A stretch of DNA of 64,000 nt from an uncultured Clostridia bacterium (lineage in GTDB: Bacteria; Bacillota; Clostridia; Christensenellales; UBA1242), in NCBI GenBank assembly GCA_934757855.1, contig CAKVLR010000002.1:310001-374000 (forward strand), given 5' to 3'. A program made the position numbers and the translations under genes. The notes beneath the pieces are model-generated. The model was not told the DNA's origin. It saw only the letters and a list, made by a program, of their open reading frames with translations, and ran no database searches. Position 1 is the first letter of the stretch. Every line of letters begins with the position of its first letter. Below are positions 47,959-57,381 of the stretch, piece by piece.

Positions 47959-49194
47959 TTAACGGCTGTATTCTACTTTTTTCTTTTGATTGTCTTTTTC
48001 GATTTTCTTTTTATCTAATTTTTCAAGTATTTTTAACGAAATAAATGAAATAATTAGACTCATCAACGAGTTCGTAACGATATACATAGCAAAAGTAGCC
48101 GAATATGAAATTGTGAAAATAATCATAATTATAGGCATAACAATTTTCATAATTTTGGTTGCGCCGTTCATTTGGTTGGCAGGATTTGCTTCTTTTCTAC
48201 CGTTTCCTTGTTGCAAAGGTCCATTTACATTCATTTTTGGTGATTTTTTAGAAGAAATCATTTGCGAAATTACCATTGAGAAGTAAGTTACAACACCTGC
48301 AAGTAGTACTAAAATAAAGTAACCATTCCAACTTGAATAATTTTGTTGAATTTTTGCTGTAATAATGTTAAAATTTTGTTCAATTTCGGTAAATTGTGCT
48401 TGATTGCCGCTTAATCTAGCCTTTAAATTTGTCATATTACTAAAATCATTAAAATTTGGATAGCCTGCAACATAAGTGTCAGGTCGCCAAATGTTTTTTA
48501 CCCACAACCAGTTGTCTTTAATACTTTCATATTTTTCTGACGCAGAATTTTGCGCTTTTGTTACGATTGAAGCAAATTCTCCTTCTGTTTCCGCAAACAA
48601 CATTTCACGCGCCTTGGCTAAAATTGTTGCTTCATCGGGTTCAGCCGTGCCTTCTTCAATTAATTTGTCACGCGCCTCAGTTTTTTTAGCATCGATTAAT
48701 TCATCTAACTTTGCTGTTATATCAGCATTATTTTCTTGCGCTGTTAATCCATATTCGGCGCGCATCTCAGTATTGAATGTTTCGTAATAAGCGTTTTGCA
48801 CTTCCAAATATTGATTGTAAGTTCGGTCTTGTGAAATTCCAATAAGACCAGTAAATAAAGTGAAGAAAATAAACAGAGTAAGCGCTAAATTTAAAATCAT
48901 ACTAAAACAAGAACCGATAACATTATAATTCTCGCGTTTGTACAACTCCATAGTTTTTTGGTTAACCACTTGCTGGTTATTACCATAACGCTTTTTAATT
49001 TTCTCTAATTCGGGTTGTAATTTTTGTTGTTTAACCATGCTGGCTCGGCTAACTTTTTTTTGCCAAAAATCCAGAGGGCTTAAAATTATTTTTAGACATA
49101 TGGTAAACACAATTATCATAAAACCGTAACTAGGTATAAAACTAAATAGGTTGATAATCGGCGACCACATATCCGTAGTCCAACTAGCAATCAT
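47959..49194 (-). CDS. yidC: Membrane protein insertase YidC/Oxa1 with large periplasm-side insert
   Basis: 411 aa, much longer than the 250-290 aa of Gram-positive YidC. The Oxa1 core is intact: first core helix GFMIIVFTICLKIILSPLDF (with Lys in place of the usual groove Arg), the cytoplasmic coiled-coil hairpin (LQPELEKIKKRYGNNQQ), then helices at about 95-118, 298-318, 348-368 and 370-388. Residues about 120-290 form an acidic, helical extracytoplasmic insert (AEYGLTAQENNADITAKLDELIDAKK...). There is no lipoprotein signal peptide. AAGGAG precedes the start. Unlike the normal rpmH-rnpA-yidD-yidC operon, it is encoded convergently with yidD. Confidence 0.92.
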   Translation of the reverse strand: MIASWTTDMWSPIINLFSFIPSYGFMIIVFTICLKIILSPLDFWQKKVSRASMVKQQKLQPELEKIKKRYGNNQQVVNQKTMELYKRENYNVIGSCFSMILNLALTLFIFFTLFTGLIGISQDRTYNQYLEVQNAYYETFNTEMRAEYGLTAQENNADITAKLDELIDAKKTEARDKLIEEGTAEPDEATILAKAREMLFAETEGEFASIVTKAQNSASEKYESIKDNWLWVKNIWRPDTYVAGYPNFNDFSNMTNLKARLSGNQAQFTEIEQNFNIITAKIQQNYSSWNGYFILVLLAGVVTYFSMVISQMISSKKSPKMNVNGPLQQGNGRKEANPANQMNGATKIMKIVMPIIMIIFTISYSATFAMYIVTNSLMSLIISFISLKILEKLDKKKIEKDNQKKKVEYSR

Positions 49195-49391
49195 ATAAAA
49201 CTCCTTAAAATTGATTAAAAAATCATCATTTTTGATGCAAAAATTGATTTTTTGATTAAAATGGGCTCACGAAGAGTAATTTTTAAACGACTTACTGTTC
49301 ATTCAAAACAAAAATCTCGGCTCTCAGAGCGTTTTAAATTGAGGTAAAATTGCATAAATTTTACTAAAAATTGTGTATTTTTGGTTAAATT

Positions 49392-50450
49392 TTATTTTAA
49401 TTTATTTACTAAATCAAAAATTCTTTCTAAATCATCTTTATTATAATAGTCGAAATAAATTCTACCTTTTTTATCATTACCCAAAATACTTACTTTTGTA
49501 CCAAAAACTTGTTGCATATCATCGCGCAACGCAATTAATTCCAAACTTAAATTGTTTTGCTTCTTTATCGCTGTAATTTCAGGTTTTGTAATTTCTTGCA
49601 CTGTTTTTTCTACATCACGGGCAGTCATCTTGTCATCACTTGCTTTTTTTGCAAGTTGCATTTGTTGTTCACGAGGTAATGTAATTATTGCTCTTGCTAT
49701 TGCGGGTTGTAATTTTCCTTTTTCAACTAATGTTAAAACTTCTGGCTCCAAATTCAATAAGCGTAAAGAATTTGCAATAACTGGACGACTTTTTCCTAAT
49801 TTTGTTGCAATTTCTTCTTGTGTAAAGCCGTAATTATCGATTAATTGCTTAATTGCCATTGCGGTTTCAATAGGATTTAAGTCCTCGCGTTGCAGGTTTT
49901 CAATCAAAGAAATTTCGCGAATTTGTTGTTCATTGTAATCTTTTACGATTACGGGTACTGTTTTAAGCCCTGCCATTTTACTTGCTCTAAAACGACGCTC
50001 ACCAGCGATAATAACATAATTTTCGCCACGCGCTACCACTATAATAGGTTGAATTACACCGTGCTCTTTTATTGACTGCGCAAGTTCTTTTAGCGCTTCT
50101 TGATTGAATGTCTTTCTTGGTTGGTCTGGGTTAGGTTGTAGTCGTGTAATGGAAATCTGCCTTGCGCCATTTTGATACATTTCTTGACTGGCGGTCTTAA
50201 TTTTTTCTTCTAAATTGTGTTTTTCTTGCAAAAAAGTTACATTTTCAGGCTCTTCCGCAGGTTTCTTTGCGTTTTTATATTTTTCTAATAAGTTATCAGC
50301 GTTTGTTAAAATATCATTTTTGGGTTCAATCTTAGGTTCTACTTTTATTTCTTTCTTTTCTACTTTTTCGATTTTCTTTGGCTCTTCAATCTGTTCATCA
50401 TCATATAGAGCGAATAAGGAACTCAATCCTCTGCCTAACCCCTTACTCAT
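49392..50450 (-). CDS. parB: Chromosome partitioning protein ParB
   Basis: 352 aa. The N-terminal ParA-contact segment is MSKGLGRGLSSLF, then a Lys/Glu-rich linker to about residue 95. The CTPase/ParB-N domain carries QPNPDQPRKTF, IAGERRFRASK and ENLQREDLN; the helix-turn-helix is FTQEEIATKLGKSRPVIANSLRLLNL; a dimerisation tail follows. It loads at parS, slides as a CTP clamp and recruits SMC. It overlaps the parA stop by 8 bp. Several parS sites lie just upstream of parA. Confidence 0.96.
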   Translation of the reverse strand: MSKGLGRGLSSLFALYDDEQIEEPKKIEKVEKKEIKVEPKIEPKNDILTNADNLLEKYKNAKKPAEEPENVTFLQEKHNLEEKIKTASQEMYQNGARQISITRLQPNPDQPRKTFNQEALKELAQSIKEHGVIQPIIVVARGENYVIIAGERRFRASKMAGLKTVPVIVKDYNEQQIREISLIENLQREDLNPIETAMAIKQLIDNYGFTQEEIATKLGKSRPVIANSLRLLNLEPEVLTLVEKGKLQPAIARAIITLPREQQMQLAKKASDDKMTARDVEKTVQEITKPEITAIKKQNNLSLELIALRDDMQQVFGTKVSILGNDKKGRIYFDYYNKDDLERIFDLVNKLK

Positions 50451-51264
50451 TTCTCAAATCTCCTTTAAATAATTTTCGTTTATCAATAAGCGCACCACTG
50501 TCTTTATTGCGCCTCAAAAACTCTCGCGCTAACTCATTGTAAGCTATTCCGCCTGTGCTTTTATTATCATATAAATAAATAGGTAAACCATAACTAGGAG
50601 CCTCGGCGAGCCTTACATTTCTAGGAATAACCGTTTCGTACACTTTTTTACCAAAAAATTCTTTTATATCTTTCGCAACTTGATTAACTAAATTGCTACG
50701 GCTATCTTTCATTGTTAGTATAACGCCCTCAATATCAATTTTTGGGTTGTAATATTTCTTAATTAATTTAATAGTATTCATCAACTGACTTAACCCTTCC
50801 AAAGCGTAGAACTCACATTGAATAGGTATTATCACGCTGTCTGTTGCTGTCAAAGCGTTTACTGTTATCAAGCCTAATGATGGCGGACAGTCCATAAGTA
50901 TGTAATCGTAACTATTTTTCACCATTTCTAGTTGATTTGCAAGTACTTTCTCACGATTTTCGGTTTGTACTAACGCAACTTCTGCTCCGGCTAAATCTAC
51001 ATTACTTGCTACTATAAATAACCCCTTGATATTTGTGGGTTGAATAATATCTACAATTTCAGCCTCACCTGAAACTACATCAAAAAAAGTTTTCATTTCT
51101 TTTGTTTTTTCTACACCAACACCAGTTGTTGCGTTTCCTTGCGGGTCTAGGTCAACCAGCAATACTTTCTTGCCATAGGCTGCCAAATAAGTTGCCAAAT
51201 TTACACAAGTAGTGGTCTTACCCACTCCGCCTTTCTGATTGGCGAATGCTATAATCTTTGCCAT
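50443..51264 (-). CDS. parA: Chromosome partitioning ATPase ParA (Soj)
   Basis: 273 aa from ATG 51264, with AAAGGAGGAATT upstream. Deviant Walker A motif QKGGVGKTTTCVNLA, Walker A' DLDPQGNATTG and Walker B YDYILMDCPPSLGLIT are all present. It cycles ATP-dependent DNA binding with ParB to position origins. A 1.2-kb AT-rich gap with parS sites separates it from rsmG on the same strand, so it probably has its own promoter. Confidence 0.96.
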   Translation of the reverse strand: MAKIIAFANQKGGVGKTTTCVNLATYLAAYGKKVLLVDLDPQGNATTGVGVEKTKEMKTFFDVVSGEAEIVDIIQPTNIKGLFIVASNVDLAGAEVALVQTENREKVLANQLEMVKNSYDYILMDCPPSLGLITVNALTATDSVIIPIQCEFYALEGLSQLMNTIKLIKKYYNPKIDIEGVILTMKDSRSNLVNQVAKDIKEFFGKKVYETVIPRNVRLAEAPSYGLPIYLYDNKSTGGIAYNELAREFLRRNKDSGALIDKRKLFKGDLRNE

Positions 51265-51519
51265 AATTCCTCCTTTAATCATCTATATTATAACATATAT
51301 AAGCCTATAATGCAAATATTTGGTTGTAATTTTTTGAGAGAATTATGCTATTTTCAAAGAACTTTTCGTTTTTGCACAAAAAACACACAAAATATCGAGT
51401 TTTTTGCGATTTTTACTAAGTATTATGCAATGTTTTCCATATTTTATGTAAGGAATATGTTATCAAACTATATTTTGCTGTAATGATTATGTTTTGTATT
51501 CAATTATATAATTTTGTTG

Positions 51520-51535
51520 TGTTTCACGTGAAACA
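51520..51535. promoter_or_regulatory. parS site 1
   Basis: Perfect TGTTTCACGTGAAACA palindrome, the ParB loading site. Confidence 0.95.
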
Positions 51536-51691
51536 TTAAATTATATAAGCGTTTCACTGTCTTATGCAATCGTTATAATATTAAAAGCGGCTTAAATATG
51601 TCTTATATAAATGTTCCACATGAACATTTATACTGTTATGTAATAGTATTTAATTATGGTTGCATCGAAAACAGATAAACTCATATGCAAA

Positions 51692-51707
51692 TATTTCATG
51701 TGAAACA
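51692..51707. promoter_or_regulatory. Degenerate parS site
   Basis: TATTTCATGTGAAACA, two mismatches to the consensus. Confidence 0.5.
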
Positions 51708-52017
51708 ACATCTTTAAACAACCTGCATTACTTTTATTGTGTGATTGTTTTGTGATTATTTTTAACAAATATTACTATTATACTTACTTTTACTGATTTT
51801 GTATTTTATATATAAATTTTTATTGCATTTAGTATTAGGTTTAAGGTGTTTAAAAATGTTAATTTTCTTTGTAAAAACATTCAATAATGTTTGTTTTTGT
51901 AGTTGCTTTTTATAATAGACTTAAAAACGCATCGTTTTTTTGTTTATTGTTAAGAAATTATAATTTATTTAGTTTAACTTTTAATATAACTTATTGCATA
52001 ATACATTTTGTAAAAAA

Positions 52018-52033
52018 TGTTTCATGTGAAACA
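52018..52033. promoter_or_regulatory. parS site with one mismatch
   Basis: TGTTTCATGTGAAACA, a C-to-T change in the central CACGTG. Confidence 0.75.
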
Positions 52034-52404
52034 AAATATTGAATTATCGTTGTATTATTCAATCTCTATTGCTGTTTGACTGTTGTTATTTACTAAATTT
52101 ATTTCAAATGACATATAATGAAAGCATTTTGTAAAAAGTATATTATAAAATTAAAATTACGCTTTATATTAATAAATAATTAATAAAAAACGATAAAATG
52201 ATTATGTGGTAATACATTATTTAATTTTTAATTTTATATATTATTATTAAACAATATATTTATATGCTAATCTTATCTTAATTCAAAAATTAAATGCGTT
52301 TATATAAATATAGTTCGTTGCTATCAGTGCAATTTTGTTTGTTTTTAATTAAACTTTTAATTAAAATCGTGTTAATATGTATATAAATTAAAAACAAGAC
52401 GCAA

Positions 52405-52420
52405 TGTTTCACGTGAAACA
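52405..52420. promoter_or_regulatory. parS site 2
   Basis: Perfect TGTTTCACGTGAAACA, 20 bp beyond the rsmG stop. Confidence 0.95.
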
Positions 52421-52439
52421 AAAACAGGCTATTTGCCTG

Positions 52440-53156
52440 CTATAATGGTTTTGTTTTAATTAAATTTTTAGGTCGCGGGTATTTTGATGGCGTTTTATCA
52501 TCTTTTTTAATGTAAATTATATTTCTTTCAAATATTTCATTGTTTAAACTTAAATTATATTTTTCTATTGAAATAATGCTAGAATTGAGTGTTTTTAATG
52601 CATTTTTTGCATTATGTAATTCATTTTCACAGTTTAACGATTTTAATGCTACGAACTCCCCGCCTGTTTTGGTATATGGTATGCAGTATTCAGCGAGTAT
52701 GTTTAATGGAGCGACTGCTCTTGCTATTGTGTAATCAAATGTTTCACGTGAAACATTGTGTTCTTGTAACTCCTGGGCTCTTGAATGAATTGTTGTTATA
52801 TTTTTGAGTTTTAACAGGGAAATAACAGTATTTAGAAAGTTTATTCGTTTATTAAGACTGTCAACTAGTGTAAAATTTAAATCAGGTCGCATTATTTTTA
52901 ACGGTATGGCTGGAAACCCTGCTCCAGTACCTATATCGCAAATAGTTGAGTTTTGTATAAAGTATTTATAGTTCAAAACACTGTCTATAAAATGTTTTAC
53001 AACAACTTCACTAAAATCGGTGATTGCTGTTAAGTTTAAAACTTTATTTGTTTCTATGAGTATTGCATAGTACTGCAAAAACTGCTCAATTTGCTCATTT
53101 TTTAATAAAATTTCGTGTTTTTTAAATAAATCTATTAAAATTTCTCTATTTTCCAT
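52440..53156 (-). CDS. rsmG: 16S rRNA (guanine-N7) methyltransferase RsmG
   Basis: 238 aa. The SAM motif is ICDIGTGAGFPAIPLKI, with FTLVDSLNKRINFL after it, as in RsmG/GidB. It methylates N7 of G527 in 16S rRNA. The NVSRETFD segment is encoded by a perfect parS site (52740-52755), a known arrangement in this gene. AGGAG precedes the start, and the gene overlaps the mnmG stop by 11 bp. Confidence 0.96.
   Translation of the reverse strand: MENREILIDLFKKHEILLKNEQIEQFLQYYAILIETNKVLNLTAITDFSEVVVKHFIDSVLNYKYFIQNSTICDIGTGAGFPAIPLKIMRPDLNFTLVDSLNKRINFLNTVISLLKLKNITTIHSRAQELQEHNVSRETFDYTIARAVAPLNILAEYCIPYTKTGGEFVALKSLNCENELHNAKNALKTLNSSIISIEKYNLSLNNEIFERNIIYIKKDDKTPSKYPRPKNLIKTKPL
52740..52755. promoter_or_regulatory. 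parS site 3, inside rsmG
   Basis: Perfect TGTTTCACGTGAAACA within the coding sequence, encoding Val-Ser-Arg-Glu-Thr. Confidence 0.95.
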
Positions 53157-55029
53157 TGCTACTCCTATTTTTATATCTTTTTAGATAAATAGTCAAAATA
53201 CTAATATCTGCTGGCGATACGCCACTGATTCTGCTTGCTTGTGCTAGATTTTGTGGTTGTACGCGCGCTAATTTCTGTTGCGCTTCAATTCGTAAGCCTT
53301 TCAGGGCGCTGTAATCTAAATCTTGCGGTATGAATATATTTTCGTTTTGTTCTTGGCTTTTGATTTGTTCTTGCTGAATATTGATATAACCCTCGTATTT
53401 GGCTAAAATGTTTAATTGTTGCAATATTTCTTGTGAAAGGTCATCAAAAAAGTGAAATTTTGCGTTAAAATCGAAAATATCAATACTGTTTCGCTTTAAA
53501 AGTGAGCGAATGGTAATCCCACTTTTTATTGCTGGTTCGCCGTGCGATTTTAAATATTCTTGCAATTGTTGACTTGGCGATAAGACTTTGTTTAATATCT
53601 CCTCGCCTTTTTTAATGTCGCGTTCTTTCTTTAAAACTTTGAGATAATTTTTTCGTGTTACCAAACCAGCTTGGTATCCTAATTTGGATAATCGAATATC
53701 GGCATTATCTTGCCTGAGTAGTAAGCGGTATTCTGCTCGTGAGGTCATCATTCTATATGGCTCGTTTGTGCCTTTTGTGACTAAATCATCGACCAAAACG
53801 CCTATATATGCATCATTTCGCTTTAAAATAAGTGGTTTTTTGCCTCTAACATACAAACTTGCATTTAAACCAGCCAAAATCCCTTGCGCTCCCGCCTCCT
53901 CGTAACCACTAGTGCCGTTTACTTGTCCAGCGAAAAATAATCCTGCAAGGCGCTTGTATTGTAGTGTAGCATCTAGGTCTGTTGAGTCAATGCAATCGTA
54001 TTCAATGGCATATGCATATCGCATTAAGTGCGCATTTTCTAAGCCTTTTATACTGTGAATAAAATCTAATTGCGAATGATACGGTAAACTGCTTGAAAGA
54101 CCTTGTACATATATTTCATTGGTACTCATCGCCTCTGGTTCTAAGAAAAACTGGTGTCTATTTTTGTCTGCAAATCGTACAATTTTATCTTCGATTGAAG
54201 GACAATATCTTGGGCCTACCCCCTTAATTACTCCTTGATAGAGGGGGCTGTATTTTAGATTGGCGCGTATAATCTCGTGAGTGCGCTCGTTTGTGTAGCC
54301 CATATAGCAACTTGTTATGTTTTTTGGTAAGCGCCTAGTATTTTTGCTAAATGGCGGTAAATTCTCCTCGCCTTTTTGCTCCTCTAGCGCATCAAAATTT
54401 ATTGTGCGCCTATCCACTCTCATCGGCGTGCCTGTCTTAAAGCGTAAAATTTTTAAACCTAACCTTTGCAAACTCGCTGTAAGTTTGGTCGCGTTGGTAA
54501 ATCCATTCGGTCCACTATTCCTTATATAATTGCCTGTAAGCGTACGGCTGTTTAAATAAACGCCAGTGCAAACCACTACCGCTTTTGCGTGGAACCTCTC
54601 ACCCATTCCTGTTTCGATTCCCCAAAGTTTTCCTTGCTTGGTGATTATTTTGGTAACTTCACCCTGTAAAATCGTCAAATTTGGTTGATTTTCAAGAGTT
54701 GATTTCATAATCTCGTGATAACGAACTTTATCAACCTGAACGCGCAGTGAATGAACGGCTGGACCTTTTGAGCTATTTAACATTCGCTTATGCAAAGTCG
54801 CTTGGTCGGCTGTATGCCCCATTTCCCCGCCTAAGGCGTCAATTTCAAAAACCAAATGCCCTTTTGCTGTCCCGCCTATGCTTGGATTGCAAGGTAAAAA
54901 ACCGATTCCATCTAGGTTGAGAGTTGTAATCAAAGTGTTTAGCCCCGTCCTAGCGCACGCCAAACTTGCCTCACAACCAGCGTGTCCCGCACCGATGACT
55001 ATCACATCATATTCTTTGTAATTTTTCAT
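53146..55029 (-). CDS. mnmG: tRNA uridine 5-carboxymethylaminomethyl modification enzyme MnmG
   Basis: 627 aa, normal length. The FAD fold is VIVIGAGHAGCEASLACARTG. The family signatures GPRYCPSIEDKIVRF and GQVNGTSGYEEAGAQGILAGLNA are present, and the C-terminal helical domain ends ISGVSPADISILTIYLKR. With MnmE it makes the cmnm5 modification of wobble U34 in certain tRNAs. It overlaps rsmG by 11 bp. Its partner gene mnmE, usually directly upstream, is displaced by about 7.7 kb containing copy 2 and the giant adhesin. Confidence 0.97.
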   Translation of the reverse strand: MKNYKEYDVIVIGAGHAGCEASLACARTGLNTLITTLNLDGIGFLPCNPSIGGTAKGHLVFEIDALGGEMGHTADQATLHKRMLNSSKGPAVHSLRVQVDKVRYHEIMKSTLENQPNLTILQGEVTKIITKQGKLWGIETGMGERFHAKAVVVCTGVYLNSRTLTGNYIRNSGPNGFTNATKLTASLQRLGLKILRFKTGTPMRVDRRTINFDALEEQKGEENLPPFSKNTRRLPKNITSCYMGYTNERTHEIIRANLKYSPLYQGVIKGVGPRYCPSIEDKIVRFADKNRHQFFLEPEAMSTNEIYVQGLSSSLPYHSQLDFIHSIKGLENAHLMRYAYAIEYDCIDSTDLDATLQYKRLAGLFFAGQVNGTSGYEEAGAQGILAGLNASLYVRGKKPLILKRNDAYIGVLVDDLVTKGTNEPYRMMTSRAEYRLLLRQDNADIRLSKLGYQAGLVTRKNYLKVLKKERDIKKGEEILNKVLSPSQQLQEYLKSHGEPAIKSGITIRSLLKRNSIDIFDFNAKFHFFDDLSQEILQQLNILAKYEGYINIQQEQIKSQEQNENIFIPQDLDYSALKGLRIEAQQKLARVQPQNLAQASRISGVSPADISILTIYLKRYKNRSSNGK

Positions 55030-56089
55030 TTTATTTTCCTCGATAAATGTATATTATAATTATACCATATTTTGAATAAAATGTATAGATGTAAAAAGTA
55101 TTTTTTGGTATCAAATTTAATTTTTAGATAGGTTCTATTTGTTTGCAAAAAGTATATTTATACATAAATAAAATTATTGATTATTAACTTGCAAAAAATG
55201 TGTTCAGAAAAAAATAGAGCAAAAGATTAAAATTTTTTACAAACATAAAAATTTTGAAAAAATATAAAAAAATATGAAAAAAATTAAAAAACTGATATAT
55301 TAATTATTTTGTTGCGTTTTTTTAGTAAATATTATATAATTAAACGGTTTTTATGCGATTTGCTATTTAAAAGATTTTATAGTGAGATTTATTATAAATT
55401 GCAGACTTTTACGGTCTTTGTGATTGCATAAAAATAAATTAGTATTTATAAACATACATAGATGTAATGTTTTAATTTTTAATGTTTCTTTACGGCTGAA
55501 AATATTTTGCGGTTTGGATTTTTCTGTTGTTCGTTGCCACAGTTTTTTGAATATGGTATGTGTTTTATGGAATAAACTCTTAATAATGAAAGAGGGAATG
55601 TTAGTTATCTTATCAATCGATTACCGCAGTCGCTCTACGCACTCTTTCGTAATGCTTTGGAGTACCGCTAGGTACGGAAAGTCTGGCAGAAAAATAAGAT
55701 TAATGGAATGACAAGTAATGCCAGCCAGTTGGAGCGTATTGGAGTCAGATATTCTAATTTAGAATAACAAATTTATGTTATAATAGAACGGTTAAGTAAT
55801 AGCAAGTACGAAATTGTCATTGCGAGGGAGTGAAATGACCGCGGCAATCTAAAAAATAATAAGTAGATAAAAATTATATACCTCTTATCTTCGCAGGGCA
55901 GGTATTGTAATCTCTTCAAATTTTCATTTTTTCGTGCGGGAAATGTCTAAATTTGGCGAAAAGTAGTGAAAAATTGCAAATTTTTTCAAAAATTTTTAAT
56001 TTGGTGCTTATTTTATTTGTGAAATTACACAAAATAAGATATAATTATAGTAAACATTTAGTTGATAGTTTTTAAAAATGGAGGAGTTT
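55030..56089. repeat. Gap between mnmG and copy 2 with dispersed repeats
   Basis: AT-rich to 55600. It then holds elements of the CATTGCGAG...GGCAATCT family (about 55650-55735 inverted, 55816-55850 direct). From 55935 it is homologous to the inverted upstream region of copy 1, including a promoter with -35 TTGTGA (56017-56022), 16-bp spacer and -10 TATAAT (56039-56044). An open frame at 55424-55711 is not supported as a gene. Confidence 0.7.
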
Positions 56090-57381
56090 ATGTACAAAAA
56101 CAAAGAAGAAGCCCGCAGGGGGGGGGGCGCTTTAATAGCTCTAAAACAACTTGTATTTCAAGGAATAAAAAGGCATTTCTAATTGGGTTAATTTGTGCAA
56201 GTTTTGCCTTAATTTTAGGTGCAAGTTTACTTATTTTGAAGATTTTACCAAAGTTGAATGGGGTCGAAGAGCCTGGAAGGAGTTATACATTAACTATTTC
56301 TCCTAGTGAAGGTGGTTATGCTATGTATATAAGAAACGGTGGTACTGCCTCAAAAGTAACCAGTAGTATTTATGCAAATGGTTGGGAAAATGAATCTACA
56401 ACTTCTCTAACGGCGTATCCTAATTCTGGTTATCAATTTGTGAAGTGGGTATATAAGAACACAACATACACAACTGCATCTATCTATTATAATGGTGGCG
56501 GTATAAGTTTATATTTTGAAAAGACTGCTTTAATTGTGACAACTATTTCTAACGACTCCACGCAAGGCGGTGTTTCTGGAACGGGTGAGGTTACAAAAGG
56601 TCAATCTACCACAATCACTGCAACTCCAAATCGAGGGTATGCTTTTGATTGCTGGAAAAATAGTAACGGTGAGGTGATATCAACTAAGGCAAGTTATACA
56701 TTTACGCCGACTGAGGATATAACTTTAACGGCATATTTTAAGGTTGCGTATGTCACTATTCACAAAGGTGATGCTACCATTAGCGATTTTATTCAAGTTT
56801 ATGATGATACAAATTTAACTCTAAAAATAGTAATTTCACCAAACGCAGGCGAGTATGTCAGTGAAATTTCTTTTGATAATTCGGTATTTTATGCGATTGA
56901 AAGTTGGAAAGCCGAACTCTATGGCGCGTGTGCTGATGCTCTCAGTGTGACTTATTCGGTGACTAGTGGAACAAATAAATTTGGTATGTTTTTTGATTAT
57001 GTGTATGCAACGCCGAGTATAGATATTTATGTTCGTACGACAAATCAAGCCTATACCTCACTAAAAAAGCCAACTGCGGGTGGGGTGAGTAGCGTTGCGG
57101 TAACGGCTACATTAGGCGGAACGGTTACACTAGTGGGTGATGATTATGAAAGTTTAACTGAAAGCGATACAATCATTTGCTCGGCAACTCCTTGTATGCA
57201 AGGCTACACATTTGCTGGGTGGTATTTGTCTGGTGATATGGCAAAACCTATCTCAACAAGCCTAAGTGTGCGCCTCGCAAAATCAACAATTTATGGGCAA
57301 GAATTAATCGCAAAATTTGAAAAAATCTCAACTTCAAACAACATAAATAGCGAAACCAACAACACAACTGATATACTATAA
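56090..57381 (+). pseudogene. Phase-variable membrane-anchored repeat protein, copy 2 (out of frame)
   Basis: The start ATG 56090 has GGAGG 5 nt upstream, exactly as in copy 1. A ten-G tract (56118-56127) follows nine codons later, but one base fewer precedes it than in copy 1, so this frame meets TAA at 56180-56182 after 30 residues. With 11 or 8 Gs it would read through to 57381 and give a protein of about 430 residues: a transmembrane anchor (KKAFLIGLICASFALILGASLLIL), a Listeria-Bacteroides/InlB-type repeat (GEVTKGQSTTITATPNRGYAFDCW) and the C-terminal unit shared with copy 1. The rest of the frame is intact, so this is best read as a gene in the OFF phase, not a dead gene. An upstream TTG (56062) opens the long frame but lacks a ribosome-binding site. 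Confidence 0.8.
56118..56127 (+). repeat. Ten-G homopolymer, phase switch copy 2
   Basis: Ten Gs after CCCGCA. At this length the start codon and the long frame are out of register by one base. Confidence 0.85.

Larger units (their letters stand above)
51265..52439. other. AT-rich parS-bearing gap between rsmG and parA
   Basis: 1.17 kb with no gene. It holds two perfect parS sites (51520-51535, 52405-52420), one with a single mismatch (52018-52033), one with two mismatches (51692-51707) and a weaker half-like site near 51611. Confidence 0.8.

Noticed and set aside
55424..55711. 95-aa open frame as a gene
   Set aside because: No ribosome-binding site; its 3' half lies in a dispersed repeat.
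56062..56089. TTG at 56062 as the true start of copy 2
   Set aside because: No ribosome-binding site; homology to copy 1 and GGAGG both point to ATG 56090.
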